Shown: one piece after another, positions 21,616 to 33,450 of the stretch
Numbering within the stretch: position 1 is the first letter of the stretch
How the letters are laid out: each line of letters begins with the position of its first letter
Source: Aporrectodea caliginosa
Taxonomy: Eukaryota; Annelida; Clitellata; Crassiclitellata; Lumbricidae
Assembly: GCA_020284085.1 (NCBI GenBank)
Contig: JACEVL010000110.1
Coordinates: forward strand, 613,501 to 677,500
Reading direction: 5' to 3'
DNA: 64,000 nucleotides
Position numbers and translations under genes: made by a program
Notes under the pieces: generated by a model
The model's input: only the letters and a program-made list of their open reading frames with translations
Databases searched by the model: none
Told to the model about the DNA's origin: nothing

Positions 21616-22029
21616 ACGAAAACTTTTAAACTGTCATCACCCTTCGATTCGATATAGGCAAGAGACCTGAATGAACAATATGCTCTTTTTGGACACCTTT
21701 AAAGCGTAACCAAATGGCGCTATATATTCTGAACATCAGTTAAATTTTAACTTGAATCCTAGGGAATAGGAATGTTGCTGTGTATCGACGTCAACGGCTT
21801 TGAATCGCATAAGCTGTAATTAAACTGTTGGAATCCACCTAATCGTGAATTTGCTTGATCGTCTTGCCTGAATAGACCAAGTCTCAAAAGTTAAGGTAGA
21901 ATTGCTTAAGAGCAAAAATGGTAACTCTTAAAAAATTCCTGCAAGTCGTAATGACAATCGTAACTTCCCGCAGAATTCCGCAAGTTCTGAGTTATCTCCG
22001 CCAAAACCGCCATTCACTTTCACCATCAT

Positions 22030-22330
22030 CTGCCTCAGGCTCCTCTACTTATCACTATACAGACTTTCCCTTCCAGATAAAAATGCTAATTTTTCAAGAA
22101 TTACTACTATCCAATACCTCGCCTTCCAAGCGTTATCGTCCTCAACGAAACCCACCTTAGCACAGCTGCTCTGCCTCCTCTGAGTCCTCTGTGTTCTCTC
22201 TGGCAACCGGACTCAGATCACCACGGGACATCGATCTCTGGACAACCGATCTGATACGACGCAGCGCTCGTGAACAAGCTGATGCCCTGCACTTAGCTTT
22301 AAATTTTGAGTTCACTTTACGATTACGATT
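22030..22330 (-). repeat. Repeat D, copy 2 (minus orientation)
   Basis: Complement of 7857-8110. The minus strand stays open for 89 codons (22157-22426), ending KAKCRASACSRALRR, RIRSVVQRS, then LSPVAREN and a stop. The parallel with copy 1, including the SPVARE peptide, suggests an ancestral coding region, probably from a transposon. No known domain is recognised. Confidence 0.5.
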
Positions 22331-22430
22331 ACGTTGTGTAAGTAACAAACATGCATGCTGAATATGACATATTATATTTATATCAGGACTGTTACAGTAG
22401 TATACGTATACATGTATGTAGAGCACCTGA

Positions 22431-22595
<165 letters not shown>

Positions 22596-22689
22596 TATTC
22601 CATGAAACAGCGCTATAAAGAAAAATTGCACATATATTATGTTATTTATTTCGTGTCTCGAGGGCAAACGACGATTCATTCGTCCTCTG

Positions 22690-23170
22690 TGTTCGTCGAA
22701 TCGTTTGCTTCGGCCTGAATTCGGTCAGCTGGAAATTCGTTGGTATTGTGTTCGGTCTGTCTGCGAGATCTCCACGCATGGATGGACCGAAGCAACATCC
22801 CAAGACGGATGAATGAACGCCGGATGCGGCAACTGCGGGGTTGTCATGGATACCACGCCGGGCAGTTTACCTGTGTCAAGTGCCGATTGCACGGAGGGGG
22901 CGGGTGCAGTTACGGCGACCTTTTAATTGCTGGACGTCTGATAAGAAAGGAAGTGGCCCAGCGTTCACTACGAGGCCTCGCTATAATTAACCCGATTAAT
23001 TATTAATCGAACCACTTAGCTGAGTCATTAAAGACATCGCTCAAGTTGAGAGGAAACCGGTTTACCTTCCCCGTCACCAGAGGGCTATTCACGCACTTGC
23101 AAACAACTGACGATTCAGTGCGCATGCGTAACGGGGAAAGCAGGTGTCGTTAATATAGTGTGGGTTGTTT
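22690..23170. promoter_or_regulatory. Candidate cis-regulatory block (RFX, GATA, homeodomain, NRF1-like motifs)
   Basis: Unique CpG-containing block between an AT microsatellite and a trinucleotide array. It holds GGTTGTCATGGATACC (RFX X-box-like, 22839-22854), TGATAAG (GATA, 22939-22945), and a dense homeodomain cluster TAATTAA (22984-22990) plus ATTAATTATTAAT (22995-23007). It also has TGCGCATGCG (NRF1-like, 23119-23128). An 88-codon open frame (22740-23006) has no recognisable family. The motif density favours a promoter or enhancer, but only comparative data could confirm it. Confidence 0.35.
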
Positions 23171-23405
23171 GGAATTATGATGCTGCGCCATCGTGTGAGA
23201 ACAGCCATCAACGTGGACTCGATATCATCTTATGACTAATGGAAAGAAAGATGGAAGTTAAGAGACAGACCAGAAGATCAGCAAAAAGAAAAATATTTGT
23301 TGATATTTTTGTCATTATTATTATTTTCCACGAGGTAAAATGGATCCCTGAAGAATTAAACAACTTTCGGGAGATTATAAACAGGTGAAAAGTCATTCAC
23401 GATTT
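23171..23405. other. Unassigned AT-rich sequence
   Basis: No gene, motif cluster or repeat partner was seen; it leads into the trinucleotide array. Confidence 0.4.
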
Positions 23406-23569
23406 TCTTACTCGGGTTATTATTATTACTATTACGACTATTATTATTACTACTAATGTTGTTATTGCTTTTGTAATTATAATAATTTGTTTAATTTTCT
23501 TCATTATTATTATTTTTCTTATTGTTATTTTAATATTAAATTATTATTATTATTACTATTATTATTACT

Positions 23570-23603
<34 letters not shown>

Positions 23604-23745
23604 ATCATCGTCATCGTCATCGTCATCGTCGTCGTCGTCGTAGTCGTCGTAGTCGTCGTCGTCATCATCATCATCATCATCCTACTCCTCCTCCTTCTCC
23701 TCCTCCTTCTCCTCATCATCATCACCATCGTCATTATTTTTACAA
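23406..23745 (+). repeat. Trinucleotide mosaic: TTA, CGTCAT, CGT, CAT, CTC
   Basis: Successive blocks of TTATTA, then ATCGTC hexamers (23570-23625), CGTCGTAGT, CATCAT and CTCCTTCTC. Apparent Ser, Asp, Leu or Val homopolymers in all frames are artefacts. Confidence 0.95.
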
Positions 23746-23799
23746 ACGGAAGTACGTCATAGGAACCTAACCAGTAAACAAGTCGTAAAGAGTTTTTTT

Positions 23800-24065
23800 C
23801 CGCAGAGCTTAACGTCTCCTCTAAGTCTCTAACATGAGACGACAGTTTTCTGTTCCTAAGTTACGGCTGCATCGCATGCGCTCCGTTTGTAAACAGGTTG
23901 TCATCACAAATTACGTCGCCTGCTTAATGATGCGACAGCCAATTATATCCCGGATGTAGCCCTAGAAGCTTACGATCGTGATGTAGGCCTACATGGGAAC
24001 CATCGAGAACGACCCTAACTAACGTCATCACACGTTCAAGTAACGCCTACGTGAAACTAACCCAG
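23800..24065. promoter_or_regulatory. Possible regulatory block with forkhead site
   Basis: Unique sequence containing CGCATGCGCTCC, TTTGTAAACAGG (a strong forkhead-type TGTAAACA core at about 23889), TTAATGATG and AGCCAATTATAT (CCAAT-like). Support is limited to motif content. Confidence 0.2.
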
Positions 24066-24221
24066 ATATATACATCTTTGTGTGTGGGGTGGGGGAGGGT
24101 GTGCGTGCGTGTGTGTGTCTCGTATGTATGTATTCGTTCATTCATATCGAATATAGCGGCCCATCAAGAAAACTACTCAGATGCTTATAATGTTATATGC
24201 ATATATATTTATTAATATACT

Positions 24222-24410
24222 AGACGTGTGCCCGTCCTAATACGGTTAAATGACCTTCATACCGTATACCCCTCCACTCCCCTCCGTGCCATCTCTTGCC
24301 CTTCGTGGCTTCTATTCTCACACCGACGGCGGATCACGTGTCGGCGCCTAGCGAATGACGCGTTCAGCAAACAGCGTAACAGCTTCTGACAGAAAAGACA
24401 GACAGACATG
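24222..24410 (+). repeat. Repeat E, copy 1
   Basis: Starts ACTAGACGTGTGCCCGTC, ACGGTTAAA, followed by a C-rich stretch and GCGTAACAGCTTCTGACAGAAA. It resembles 29265-29510 (ACTAGATGCTTGCCCGTC, ACGGTTAAA, C-rich, GCGTAACACGACAGAAA), so it is an interspersed repeat. A TG microsatellite follows at 24430-24510. Confidence 0.5.
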
Positions 24411-24960
24411 GCTCTTCGTTTATGTATGTTCGTTTGTGTGTGTGTGTGTGTGTTTGAGTGTGTATGTATGTGTGTGTGCGTGTGCGTAGGTGTGGGTGTG
24501 TGTCATTTGTACATGTTACATGTATATAAACTTAATATACGTTATGTGTATGTATCGTTACATCGGATCCTATGTAAATTGTTACAAAGAGTGGTCATCA
24601 TCATCACATCATCACATATTCGTTTCCTTCGAAGGTTATACAAATATACTTATAATGTAAACAAAATGCCACGAGCGTAGGAGCGCACTTGGCATGTGGG
24701 AGCGCACGGGGCATGGGTATATAAGCACACGTAGCCTAGGGAGAGCACGTGACTTAGCAACGAAGGCAGCGATCGTGTGGCTTAACTCAACAATTTTCGT
24801 TCGTTTGGACTGCTAATGTGTCCCAGCGCCCTTTAGACGAGACACTTATTTCCTTCGCCGTTTTCGAATACTTTTTACACTGTTTGTACGCTTAAATAAT
24901 TTTAGACGTGACTAGCCTTAAACTCAGTACCAGGAGAACACAACTTATGCTCGAAAGTTA
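24411..24960. repeat. TG microsatellite and GGAGCGCAC-type short tandem repeats
   Basis: (TG)n lies at 24432-24505. At 24675-24760 there are three or four degenerate GAGCGCAC.TGGCATG units around a GGGTATATAAGCAC segment that looks like a TATA box by chance. The rest is unassigned. Confidence 0.5.
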
Positions 24961-25190
24961 TTGTAAAGAAAATGCGTTAGCATGCAATATATATCATCGG
25001 TTGGATATGTTTTTAAGGTGTCTAAATAGAACAATATTTTGGTCATTTGCTTAGCGACATCTTGTGGCTGCCAAGATCGTTTAGCATCATACGCGTTTGA
25101 TGCAAGCAGTTATTGACAATGATGATGATTCCATTTGTTTAACGACATCCTTTGGCTACTATGGCCGTTGACATCTTTGTGTTTCTATTG
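24961..25190 (+). repeat. Module A plus repeat C-like copies
   Basis: ATATATATCATCGGTTGGAT, GTTTTTAAGGTGTCTAAATA and GCGACATCTTGTGGCTGCCA are the full module A. TTTAACGACATCCTTTGGC (about 25138) starts a second copy. Confidence 0.65.
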
Positions 25191-25229
25191 TATTTCCTTT
25201 CTGTTTGGCCCATTGGCTCTTTTTATTTC

Positions 25230-25376
25230 AATTCTCTATATTTTTTTCTTTTTCTTTTTTTGTTTTTTTTTCTGGCTATTTCAGCTCTTTTTTGGCTCAG
25301 CTCTTTTTTGGCTATTTCAGCTCTTTTTTTTGGCTATTTCAGCTCTTTTTTGGCTATATCAGCTCTTTTCAAATAT
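25230..25376 (+). repeat. 20-22-bp minisatellite (GGCTATTTCAGCTCTTTTTT)
   Basis: Five imperfect units from about 25273 to 25370, preceded by a T-rich run. Apparent Phe/Leu-rich peptides are by-products. Confidence 0.85.
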
Positions 25377-25697
25377 GTTTACAAAGTTATTTACAGTATT
25401 TCTAAGTTTTCTATAATAACATGTAATGCTATTTGCAAACAGAATTTCAGCACATTAACAGTTATTTACATAACAGGATAACTTAATTAAACATTTCATT
25501 CAACATTTTCTTTTATATAACAATGCAATATTATTACAAGATGTAATAAAATTATTAATCATCATAATCAAATGACCTTTAATCACACATATAAGCACAC
25601 TTGTTTTGTTTTAATTGGTATTTTAATCACAAGCAATGTGTTCAGCTATATGTTTGTAATAGATGATTTGATATGATAATGATATTCATGAGAATAA
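25377..25697 (-). other. AT-rich; probable 3' UTR of the LINE to its right
   Basis: No coding signal on plus. It lies immediately 3' (minus orientation) of the retrotransposon C-terminus at 25698-25962 and is likely its untranslated end. No tail or target duplication was defined. Confidence 0.35.
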
Positions 25698-25962
25698 TTA
25701 TAGTATTTTTCCTTTATTAATGATTTTAATAAGATTATATACTGTACTCTGCAAACATCCTGTATCAAGCAGAGATTTTAAATTAAATTCTGATTTATAA
25801 CTATTACATTTATCTTTTAGGATAGTTGAAATATTTTCCTTATTACATTCCAATAGGATATGTTCCATACTTTCCGTTACCTCACATGTATCACAAAACC
25901 CAGTAGGGTGTTTTCTCATTTGAAATAGTCTTTTATTAGTAATGGCAACACCAAGCTATTAG
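25698..25962 (-). pseudogene. Non-LTR retrotransposon C-terminal Cys-rich domain fragment
   Basis: The minus strand reads ITNKRLFQMRKHPTGFCDTC, EVTESMEHILLEC and onward to a stop. The pattern C-x2-C-x6-E-S/T-x-E-H-I-L-x-x-C is the zinc-knuckle-like region found at the end of non-LTR reverse-transcriptase polyproteins, C-terminal to RT or RNase H. Only about 80 codons are left and no RT core precedes it. No start codon is meaningful. It is a 5'-truncated insertion or decayed relic. Confidence 0.72.
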
Positions 25963-27540
25963 GACAAGTTATTGACAAAAGTGTTAGCGTGCAATAAATA
26001 GCATATGTTGGATATGTTTTAAAGGTGTCTAAATAGAACAATAATTTTGTGTAATTGTTTAGCGACATCTTGTGGCTGCCATGACTGTTCGACATTAACC
26101 ACGTTTTAACCCCACTGTTACTGTAAAGAAAAATTCGTTAGCTTGCAAAAAATAGCATCAGTTGAACATGTTTTACGGTGTTTAAAACGAGAAATATTTT
26201 CATTATTGTTTAGTGACATCTTGTTCTTGCCAGGGTCGTAGACGTCGACCTGACCTCACTTCGAAAGGAAATGAATATCGCACTAACAAGTAATAGTTTT
26301 CTATTCGTTAACGACATCTTAAGGCTCCTAGGGCCGTTGATGTCGTCCTCCTCCTATTTCAAGGCTTGGGACTGGCACCAACTGAGTACGGCCGAGGAAC
26401 AGTTTATCCAATCATATATAGTATTTATTTACAAATGAGCAGAGTATGGAGAAGCAAGGAAATAGCAAAGAAAACCAAGACAAAAGCAAACGAGACGCTG
26501 ATACAGCCAATCATCCTATGCAATGTTATGTCATGAGAGAGAAGATGATTAGCGTAACCCTTCTTCGCTTTCCGGGCTTGAGACTGGCACTACAATGCAG
26601 GCAGTGGCTGAGTTTAGAGAGCGCATTGCTTTTGATATGAGGATATATTTGTATGGCTGCAAGAGCCGTTGTCATTGATCATTTTAAGCACACGTCGTAT
26701 CCGCGTGTAATGTTTCGAACGGAAACTGGCGTATAAATTTTAAATAGCGTGAATTAAACATGTATTAAAGGTGTCTAAAAGAAAATTTATTATGCACTGC
26801 TTAACAACAGTTGCGACTGCCTAGAGTGTTAACGCTGAATTTACCTTGTTTTACAGGCAGTTGATTAGATCCACCATTTTAAACATTTCTCTAGCATGAA
26901 AATCTGTTCAAGTCGATATGGATAATTGTTGTAGATTTTGTAGGAATTGGTTTGTTGATAATTGCTGTTAAACGACGCTGTGTTACAACGAATATGATTG
27001 ACATCGCCTTCTTTCTTTAACCAGGCTTGGGACTGGTACCAGTGGAGCATAAGGCCTTAGCACTGGCAGAGTTAGCACAATGGTTTCGTGGTTTGGTTAG
27101 TTACCTGTAGACAGCAACCGTGGAGTTCACTGGATTAAGCGCAACAGCTAATAAAATATGAAGAGTAGGCCTACGCCTAATATTTATAATGTGCGCGCCA
27201 TTTTAAGGGTGTCTAAAAGAGCCTTGTATTAACCATTGTTTAACGACCGCAGTTGCTATCTAACGTTGGTTAGTTTCTGTTTAACGACACTGTATGATAA
27301 CAAAAAAGATTATTAGCGTCGCCCTCTCCTATCTCCATGCTTGGGACTGGCACTGACAGAGTACGAGCAGTGGCGGAGTTTCTAACGACTTCAACAGCTC
27401 CGTTATATCATATATAAAGAAGATGAAACTATAAAACTGATGAATGTAGCGCCTCTGAGTAGTTTCCTTTAAGTTTCCTTCCTCGCTATATAAATTCCAG
27501 AATAAATGAATGAATGAATGAATGAGTCTAGATGTCTTTA
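25963..27540 (+). repeat. Cluster of modules A and B
   Basis: Module A copies at about 25985-26105, 26130-26260, 26720-26850 and 27175-27260 (each with GTTTTAAAGGTGTCTAAA or a close variant). Minus-orientation repeat B copies at 26530-26615, 26960-27070 and 27270-27380 (CTTGGGACTGGCACTGACAG). 27481-27525 is a SINE-type tail, CGCTATATAAATTCCAG with (GAAT)n. No gene. Confidence 0.7.
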
Positions 27541-27544
27541 GAAC

Positions 27545-27770
27545 TCATATGGTGCCCGATTAGAGTACTCGCCGCAATACGGTGAATACCGGTCCGAACC
27601 TCGTCCCAGACAGATACTGTGCAAGAATTAGCAATTAGCAATTGAGCAAGCCCTTCACTTACAATTGCTCAGCGCCATCGATGTTCCGTTGTAAGGTCAT
27701 ATGTGCACTTCTGAACTTTGGAAGGAGGGCAGTAGCAAATACAATTGCACTGTATTGAATACGTTGCAGG
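27545..27770 (+). repeat. SINE-2 copy, plus orientation
   Basis: The degenerate head GCCCGATTAGAGTACTCGCC and GGTCCGAACCTCGTC (B box damaged) is followed by body CCCTTCACTTACAATTGCTC and GCGCCATCGATGTTCCG. Ends near AATTGCACTGTATTG. A second, isolated head fragment (GATTGGTTAGAGCGCTCTGC) lies at 27850-27870. Confidence 0.65.
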
Positions 27771-28044
27771 TTGTTTGTTCTGAAGTGCTTTTAAACTGTT
27801 TTTAAAGGTAACTGGTGAAAAAAGATCGAGGAAGGCAAAAGACGTTAGTATGATTGGTTAGAGCGCTCTGCTTAGACACCATTAAAACAGGGTTAATTGA
27901 CACTATATAGGCATGGGAGCTATAGTTTCCTAATTATAAGTTGTTCTCCTTACACACCCGATAAAGTCATTGTATAATTCTATATAGGCAACGAAGCCTG
28001 GATGAAATATAATCTCAGATGTATCGGTGCACTATTTCGTGTCG

Positions 28045-28335
28045 TTCAACAAAGAACACTAATAATAATTATAATAATAATAATAATTCTTCCTTTATTG
28101 AAACAATCCGGTTGACACATCGCAACCGGTACAGTTTACAGTTATGCAAGTTGAAACAATTCACAAGAACGCAAATGACAGAAGACATAGATCTTAACTA
28201 CTAACAGAACAGACAGTCTGCAATACACGGCGCTAATAGCAGCTTACATATCCGCCCTACGGGACTCGAACTCGGTACCTCTTGCTCTCTACGCCAAATG
28301 TTATCCAATGCGCTATCGGTCATAATGTTATGTTT
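28045..28335 (-). repeat. SINE-3 copy (tRNA-derived), minus orientation
   Basis: Starts with (AAT)n tail complement at 28060-28086. Then GTTGAAACAATTCAC, ACAGAACAGACAGTCTGCAA, CGGCGCTAATAGCAGC and the B-box complement GGGACTCGAACTCGGTACC, ending near GCGCTATCGG. It mirrors the plus copy at 35563-35790 and the minus copy at 62150-62330. Confidence 0.75.
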
Positions 28336-28429
28336 TGATAGCTTTAACTGGTGTCGTTCGGACGCTATGAATTCATTTTCACTTTACTGTATATGTTTTT
28401 ACATCTGTCTGATAGCTACGTAGACAGCA

Positions 28430-28895
28430 CCTTTGAGAGGCTCTTAAGACGCGCTATACAAGTATTCTGTTACTATTGTATTTGAACACTTGTTATAGCG
28501 CCCCTAATAAGATTTCCCATTCAGAGGCGCTCCCGACTACTGCGCGAACGCTGAATCGGGTTTCACGCCGAAGCGCATGAGCAATTGCGAGTGAAGGACT
28601 TGCCCAGGGATCTTAACTTAGACAGTCCCTACGCGGCGACTTTGAGGTGGATTCGAACCCGCAACCCTCCAGCTGCAAGGCACGGAACATACCCCCAAAC
28701 CACCGCGCCCCAGTTGTATTGTGATGTGTTGTATTGTGTGTTGTATTGTACTCCACGTTTATAATGCGACTGGAGCCACCCGCAGTAAAGATCCGAGAAA
28801 TTAATCTCTGATAAACCGACCCGACCGGGAAGCGAACCCGGGGCGCCGGCGCGACTAGCAGGCTACCAACCCACTCGGCCACTCAGGATCCTGTT
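28430..28895 (-). repeat. Full-length SINE-1, minus orientation
   Basis: From the tail complement TTGTTATAGCGCCCC (28490) through the body (TCACGCCGAAGCGCATGAGC), second head, CAATA-rich linker and first head, ending at GGCCACTCAGGATCC (28877-28891). The first-head A box (complement TGGCCGAGTGG) is intact. A small insertion (ATCTTAACTTAGACA) interrupts the body near 28610-28625. To the left, another tail in the opposite orientation (GACGCGCTATACAAG) abuts it. Confidence 0.85.
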
Positions 28896-28919
28896 ACATT
28901 ACATTAAAATAAATTGTCG

Positions 28920-29200
28920 TCAACCGCCTTTGAAGTCGTATACGACGACGTTAAATCTTGGAGTAATAATAATAATGATAAAGGAGGAGGGCTATGATAA
29001 TGATCTTTGTAATCACACAGTGTCGTTAAACTGTAACTATACTACTAATATACTACTACTTCTACTCCTTGTAATATGTTACTGCAGTCTATAATAAGAA
29101 TGTTATACTCTGTATAAATGTATGTACACCAAAGTGCGGCTATGCAATTGGTTGAATAAAGAATATATTTACTTACTTACTTACTTAGTTTACACGTCTT
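28920..29200 (+). mobile_element. Repeat B fragment, then LINE 3' UTR with (ACTT)n tail
   Basis: 28976-29045 is a repeat B end (TCACACAGTGTCGTTAAACT). 29040-29195 is the 3' UTR also seen inverted at 21395-21500: AAGTGCGGCTATGCAATTGG, GAATAAAGAATATATT, then (ACTT)n at 29170-29188. Confidence 0.6.
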
Positions 29201-29264
29201 TTCACGAAAACCTAGCAACGGTATTTAACAACGGATGTTGCAGACTGTTCGCTCTTTAATAATA

Positions 29265-29515
29265 ACTAGATGCTTGCCCGTCGTAGGACGGTTAAAAACA
29301 ATAATTTTCAAATGCGTTTATCACTGAAAAGCAGCCCCTCGCCTCCCCCTGCATTCCAAATCCCTCTCCCCTCTGTTCCACTCTCTCCCCTCTCCATCAC
29401 CTCCCTCACACTCCCCTCCTTCACACTCCCCTTCCCTTCCCTTCCCTCCCTTGCGCTTGTCTGGTTGTTGACCGCTGTCGCTTTGCGTAACACGACAGAA
29501 AGAAGTTCATGATAT
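29265..29515 (+). repeat. Repeat E, copy 2
   Basis: See the copy at 24222-24410. Includes a CCCTCCCTCC-rich segment (29335-29450). Confidence 0.5.
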
Positions 29516-32500
29516 CGCAATCGAAAATTATATTCCGTCGGAAAGCTAGATATATATAGTCGATAAATCAGGGATAGCAGAATTGGGGTTACGGTAAGTA
29601 TGTAATCGATTTGAACGGCAATTGAGGCCGTTAAATGTCGTTAATCCTGTTGAATCCAGGCCACTACGTTTAAAGTAACGCAGAGTGGATGTTAAACAAC
29701 CTGGCAGCCACAAGATGGCATTGAATAATGAATTACACAATGGTCTCTATAGACACCTTTTTAACGTTTTCAACTGAGCCTATTAATTAGCAATGGCCTC
29801 AAAATTAACACCTATTAGTCAGTTGGGATTTCACTAGAGAAGATCGAGAGGCCCATTATACACTGCTCCTTGTAAATAAACAAAGTCAATTTTACCCCTC
29901 GGGGGTGTTGGTAGGCAGAAAATCTCGTCCTTTTCTCAGGACTTAACCCGTCTGGGCAGTCTATGATCTGTAACTAAACCATCTCACGGGGTGGTTTCGA
30001 ACCCTGGTCCGTGCAAGGTAAACATAGCGCTCAACCGATTGACAGGCTACCGTCGTTGATATTTAATGTATGTTTGATCAATTACAATAACTTCTGTTAG
30101 AGCTTTGTTATAATGCACGATGTTTCAATTGATAGTCGCTTAAAGGAAAATCTTGGTAGAAGCAAGTTTAAATAGACTAGACTTAAGTTTAGACCCGAAA
30201 ACGTTAAACTATGATAGTCTACGAACCGACCGACCACAGCTTTGTTCATTGTTCAGCACATTTCGGTGTGACCTTGCGCGCGTTACAAATTTATTTAATA
30301 ATAATAATAACTTGTGGCAGCCTTGACCGTTAACGTCAATTTAATTGTATTCGAAATAAAAATAATTGCATCAGCGGGCATTAAAAAGCGTCTGTTGTAT
30401 ACGTTTTTAAGGTGTGGAAATAGAGCCAATTTCCCCATTGTTTGGCCACATCTAGCGTCTACCAGGACCGTTGACATCGACTAAGTTGTACTCACTTTTA
30501 TTGTAAAAATGCGTTAGCATGCCATAAATAGCATCGGTTGGATAAGTTTTAAGGTGTGTAAAATAGAGCAATATTTTCCAAATTGTTTAGCGACATCTTG
30601 CGGCTGCCAGGAAAGCGAACAGTGGCTCACATTACCTGTGTACTATTGCGCCAGTACCGACTGAAGACTTGAAGAAGCTGACAAAAAAATGACCACAATT
30701 TCATCTCTAGGGTTCTATTTCGGACCATTCGGGATGTTAAGACTTAACTCTCAATCTGACTAAAGGCATAAACTTATAGGTGTTTTAATTTAATTACCTT
30801 CATTATCCCATGTAAACAGGAGTTGACGGTATGTCAACTTGTGTACTTTTAATAAACGAAATCTACTACAAAAACATCCTCAGTTGGACACGTTTAAAGA
30901 TGTACAAAGAGATGATTTTATAATCCGTTGCATACCATATCGCAGTGGTCGTCTACCTTTTTCAGAGCAAGATACAACTACTAACGGTTATTCAGTAAAC
31001 GCCATATGACCTAACTCACTGCCTTTGCAGTGCCAGTCCCAAGCCTGGATAAAGGAGGAGGGCGACGCTATTATCTTTGTTATCACACAGTGTGGTTAAA
31101 CTGAAACTACTAAGTTCTTACTGCATCTGGTCTTAAAATCATTTCTTTTTCTTCCAGTTAGTTCTTCATTTTGATGATGAGTTCCTAGTATTCAACCACA
31201 GTGTCGCGACTATAATTATCTACACTACTTTAACTTTAAACAAAGTTATAGGCCTTCATCAGGGGTGATAATCAGTAGTTATTAACATTTTAACAGAAAA
31301 AAAGCACATACATTCACGACGGCATCCTTTGAGCAGGTTCACGGCACGAATAGATATTTGGACACCGAGGTTGGGACACACTGATTTAATGTGCTGACTT
31401 CTACAGCGCGTGAAATAGTGCGCAATGCATTAGCACTTACTCGCTTAAAGCTTTGTTCACTGTTTAACGACATGTTATGATGCTGACCTCCCTTGCTTTA
31501 CCAGCGCTCTGATTAGAACTAGCGTTTTCGCGGACCTGATAATTATATGGTGCCAGGTGGCAACGATTTAGAGGTGTTTAAACCAGACGTCCAATGTTTA
31601 ATTAAAGGCATCTTGTTGGTGTCGACTTTACTTTTCTTCAAAGGGATTCAGCATCAGCACTGACTGCCCCTTAAACACTAAAAACTACCATCTGAGGAGT
31701 CTCTTCTTTGCTTTGATTGTTTTTTTAACCTTCTTCTTAGAAGTAATAGTTGAAAGTGTTTGACGACATCTTACGGGTGCCAGGGCAGTTGACGTCGACC
31801 TCGCAGTGCTTTGATTATAATTCACTTACCGTTAGACAACAGGGAGGTCGTATTGATAAACAGCTAGAATGTCCTTTATTGGAATGCAACTTGCGAACCA
31901 CATTTTATCTTACAGTATACATGTACAATATAATTCAATTTCCAGTTCAGGTAGCTATTGTTACCGCTGACTAGCCTAGACGGATCCAACGTTCAACGAC
32001 ATCTTATGGCAACGAAGGCCCTTAACGTCAACATAAATTATTTTAAACAGTTCTCACCGTTCCCATGACATCTCACTTTTTTTGTTTAGTTGCTGTTCAA
32101 CGACAATGTGTCATAAAAAAAGATAAATGGCGTCCCCCTCCTTCTTTCTTTAGACTGGCATTCTCCGAAAATGAACAGTCTCGGAGTTCTATCACTTAAC
32201 GTTACATATTCCCGAAAGATTGCCTACTTAATCATTATCAGTTTTCCAGCAGACAAATAAATAGCCACAGTTAAAGACGTTCGCGAAGGTGTCTATTGAT
32301 AGCATTGCGTTATGCATTGTTCAACGAGATATTGTGTGTGCCACTTTGTGAACTCCAACCTCACCCTGTTTTAGATGTACTGGATTGAATCAAACAGTTC
32401 TACGGAAATTTTAGGGCATATAAATTTTAATTATAGTCTTTCAAGAGACCCAATATTCGAAGGAATGTGTGAATACGTTTATAATAATAATAATAATAAT

Positions 32501-32780
32501 AATCTTTTCTTCAACGAGATATTGTGACTGCCAGGTTAATTGTTATCCAACCTGCCCTGCTTTAACTACTGGGTTGAACAGACAGTTCTAAAGACATCTG
32601 ACGGCGCTAAGCAGCCTCAAAGCAAGCCGATGAAGGGGCTCGAATAGACGCACAGTTTTCTGTGCCAGGAGTTAGAAATGTGAATACGTTTATAGTTAGT
32701 TTCTATTAATTTTAACGACACTGCCTTTACAAAGATGATTAGCGTCGCCCTCCTCCTTCATCTAGCCTTGGGACTGGCGC
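29516..32780 (+). repeat. Dense mosaic of modules A, B and C; no gene
   Basis: Module A at about 30330-30480, 30510-30610, 30880-30920, 31555-31610, 32275-32345 and 32500-32560, all plus; one minus copy at 29740-29785 (TAGACACCTTTTTAACG). Repeat B plus copy at 31020-31115 and minus copies at 32085-32190 and 32690-32790. Repeat C at 31978-32080. A tRNA-like B-box complement (GGTTTCGAACCCTGG, 29993-30007) marks a further SINE fragment. A SINE-3-like fragment (CGGCGCTAAGCAGCCTC, GGGGCTCGAATAG) lies at 32592-32645. No open frame is gene-like. Confidence 0.6.
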
Positions 32781-32785
32781 TACCA

Positions 32786-32787
32786 GA

Positions 32788-32821
<34 letters not shown>

Positions 32822-33450
32822 GGAGGTAATACGTTTATTTATCAACGCCATCATAATGAGAATGAGAAGCAGGGTCAATGTTGGCAAATTTAAAGCGTCA
32901 TCGTTTGGAAACGGTTTTAAGGGTGTCTATGCAGAGCATTGTTAAACCATTGTTCTGACGATCTTACATTATCGATATAAAATTAATGGAATCTCGACGA
33001 ACAATAAAAAGAAATACATAGTTTAACAAAACCCTTGGCATCGGAAATTCTGAGCGTGAAACGAAAACAGAAACCATTGTCTAGAATGGTTTCAGATAAG
33101 AAAACATTCATTCGCTAGATGGCAGCACTATAATTATGGCCAGCGAGTGCATTTAAAATGGAAAGACAGCTAGAGGATATCAACTATATAAGATACACGC
33201 CACTGTTCGCTTTCTGACAGTGCCAGCCCCAAGCCTGGATAAAGGAGGAGGGCGACGCTAGATGAGTCTTTGTTAGACACACAGCTAGTCGACAAAAACA
33301 GGAAGACACATACATAGAGACTATATCAGAGACCACTGTTTGTACTCTGAGAGTGCCAGACCCAGAGCATGGGTAAAGGAGGACAGAGGCAGAGAGCTAA
33401 TGGTCTTTGTTACCACACAGTGTCGTTAAACTGAAACTACTACTGAATCG
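32786..33450 (+). repeat. AT microsatellite, module A, and two repeat B copies
   Basis: (AT)n lies at 32790-32818. Module A-like GTTTTAAGGGTGTCTATGCA is at 32912. Repeat B in plus orientation lies at 33198-33300 and 33335-33445, both ending in a GTCGTTAAACTG-type box. Confidence 0.65.

Noticed and set aside
24690..24740. TATA-like GGGTATATAAGCAC as a promoter
   Set aside because: It sits in a short tandem repeat with no open frame or exon downstream.
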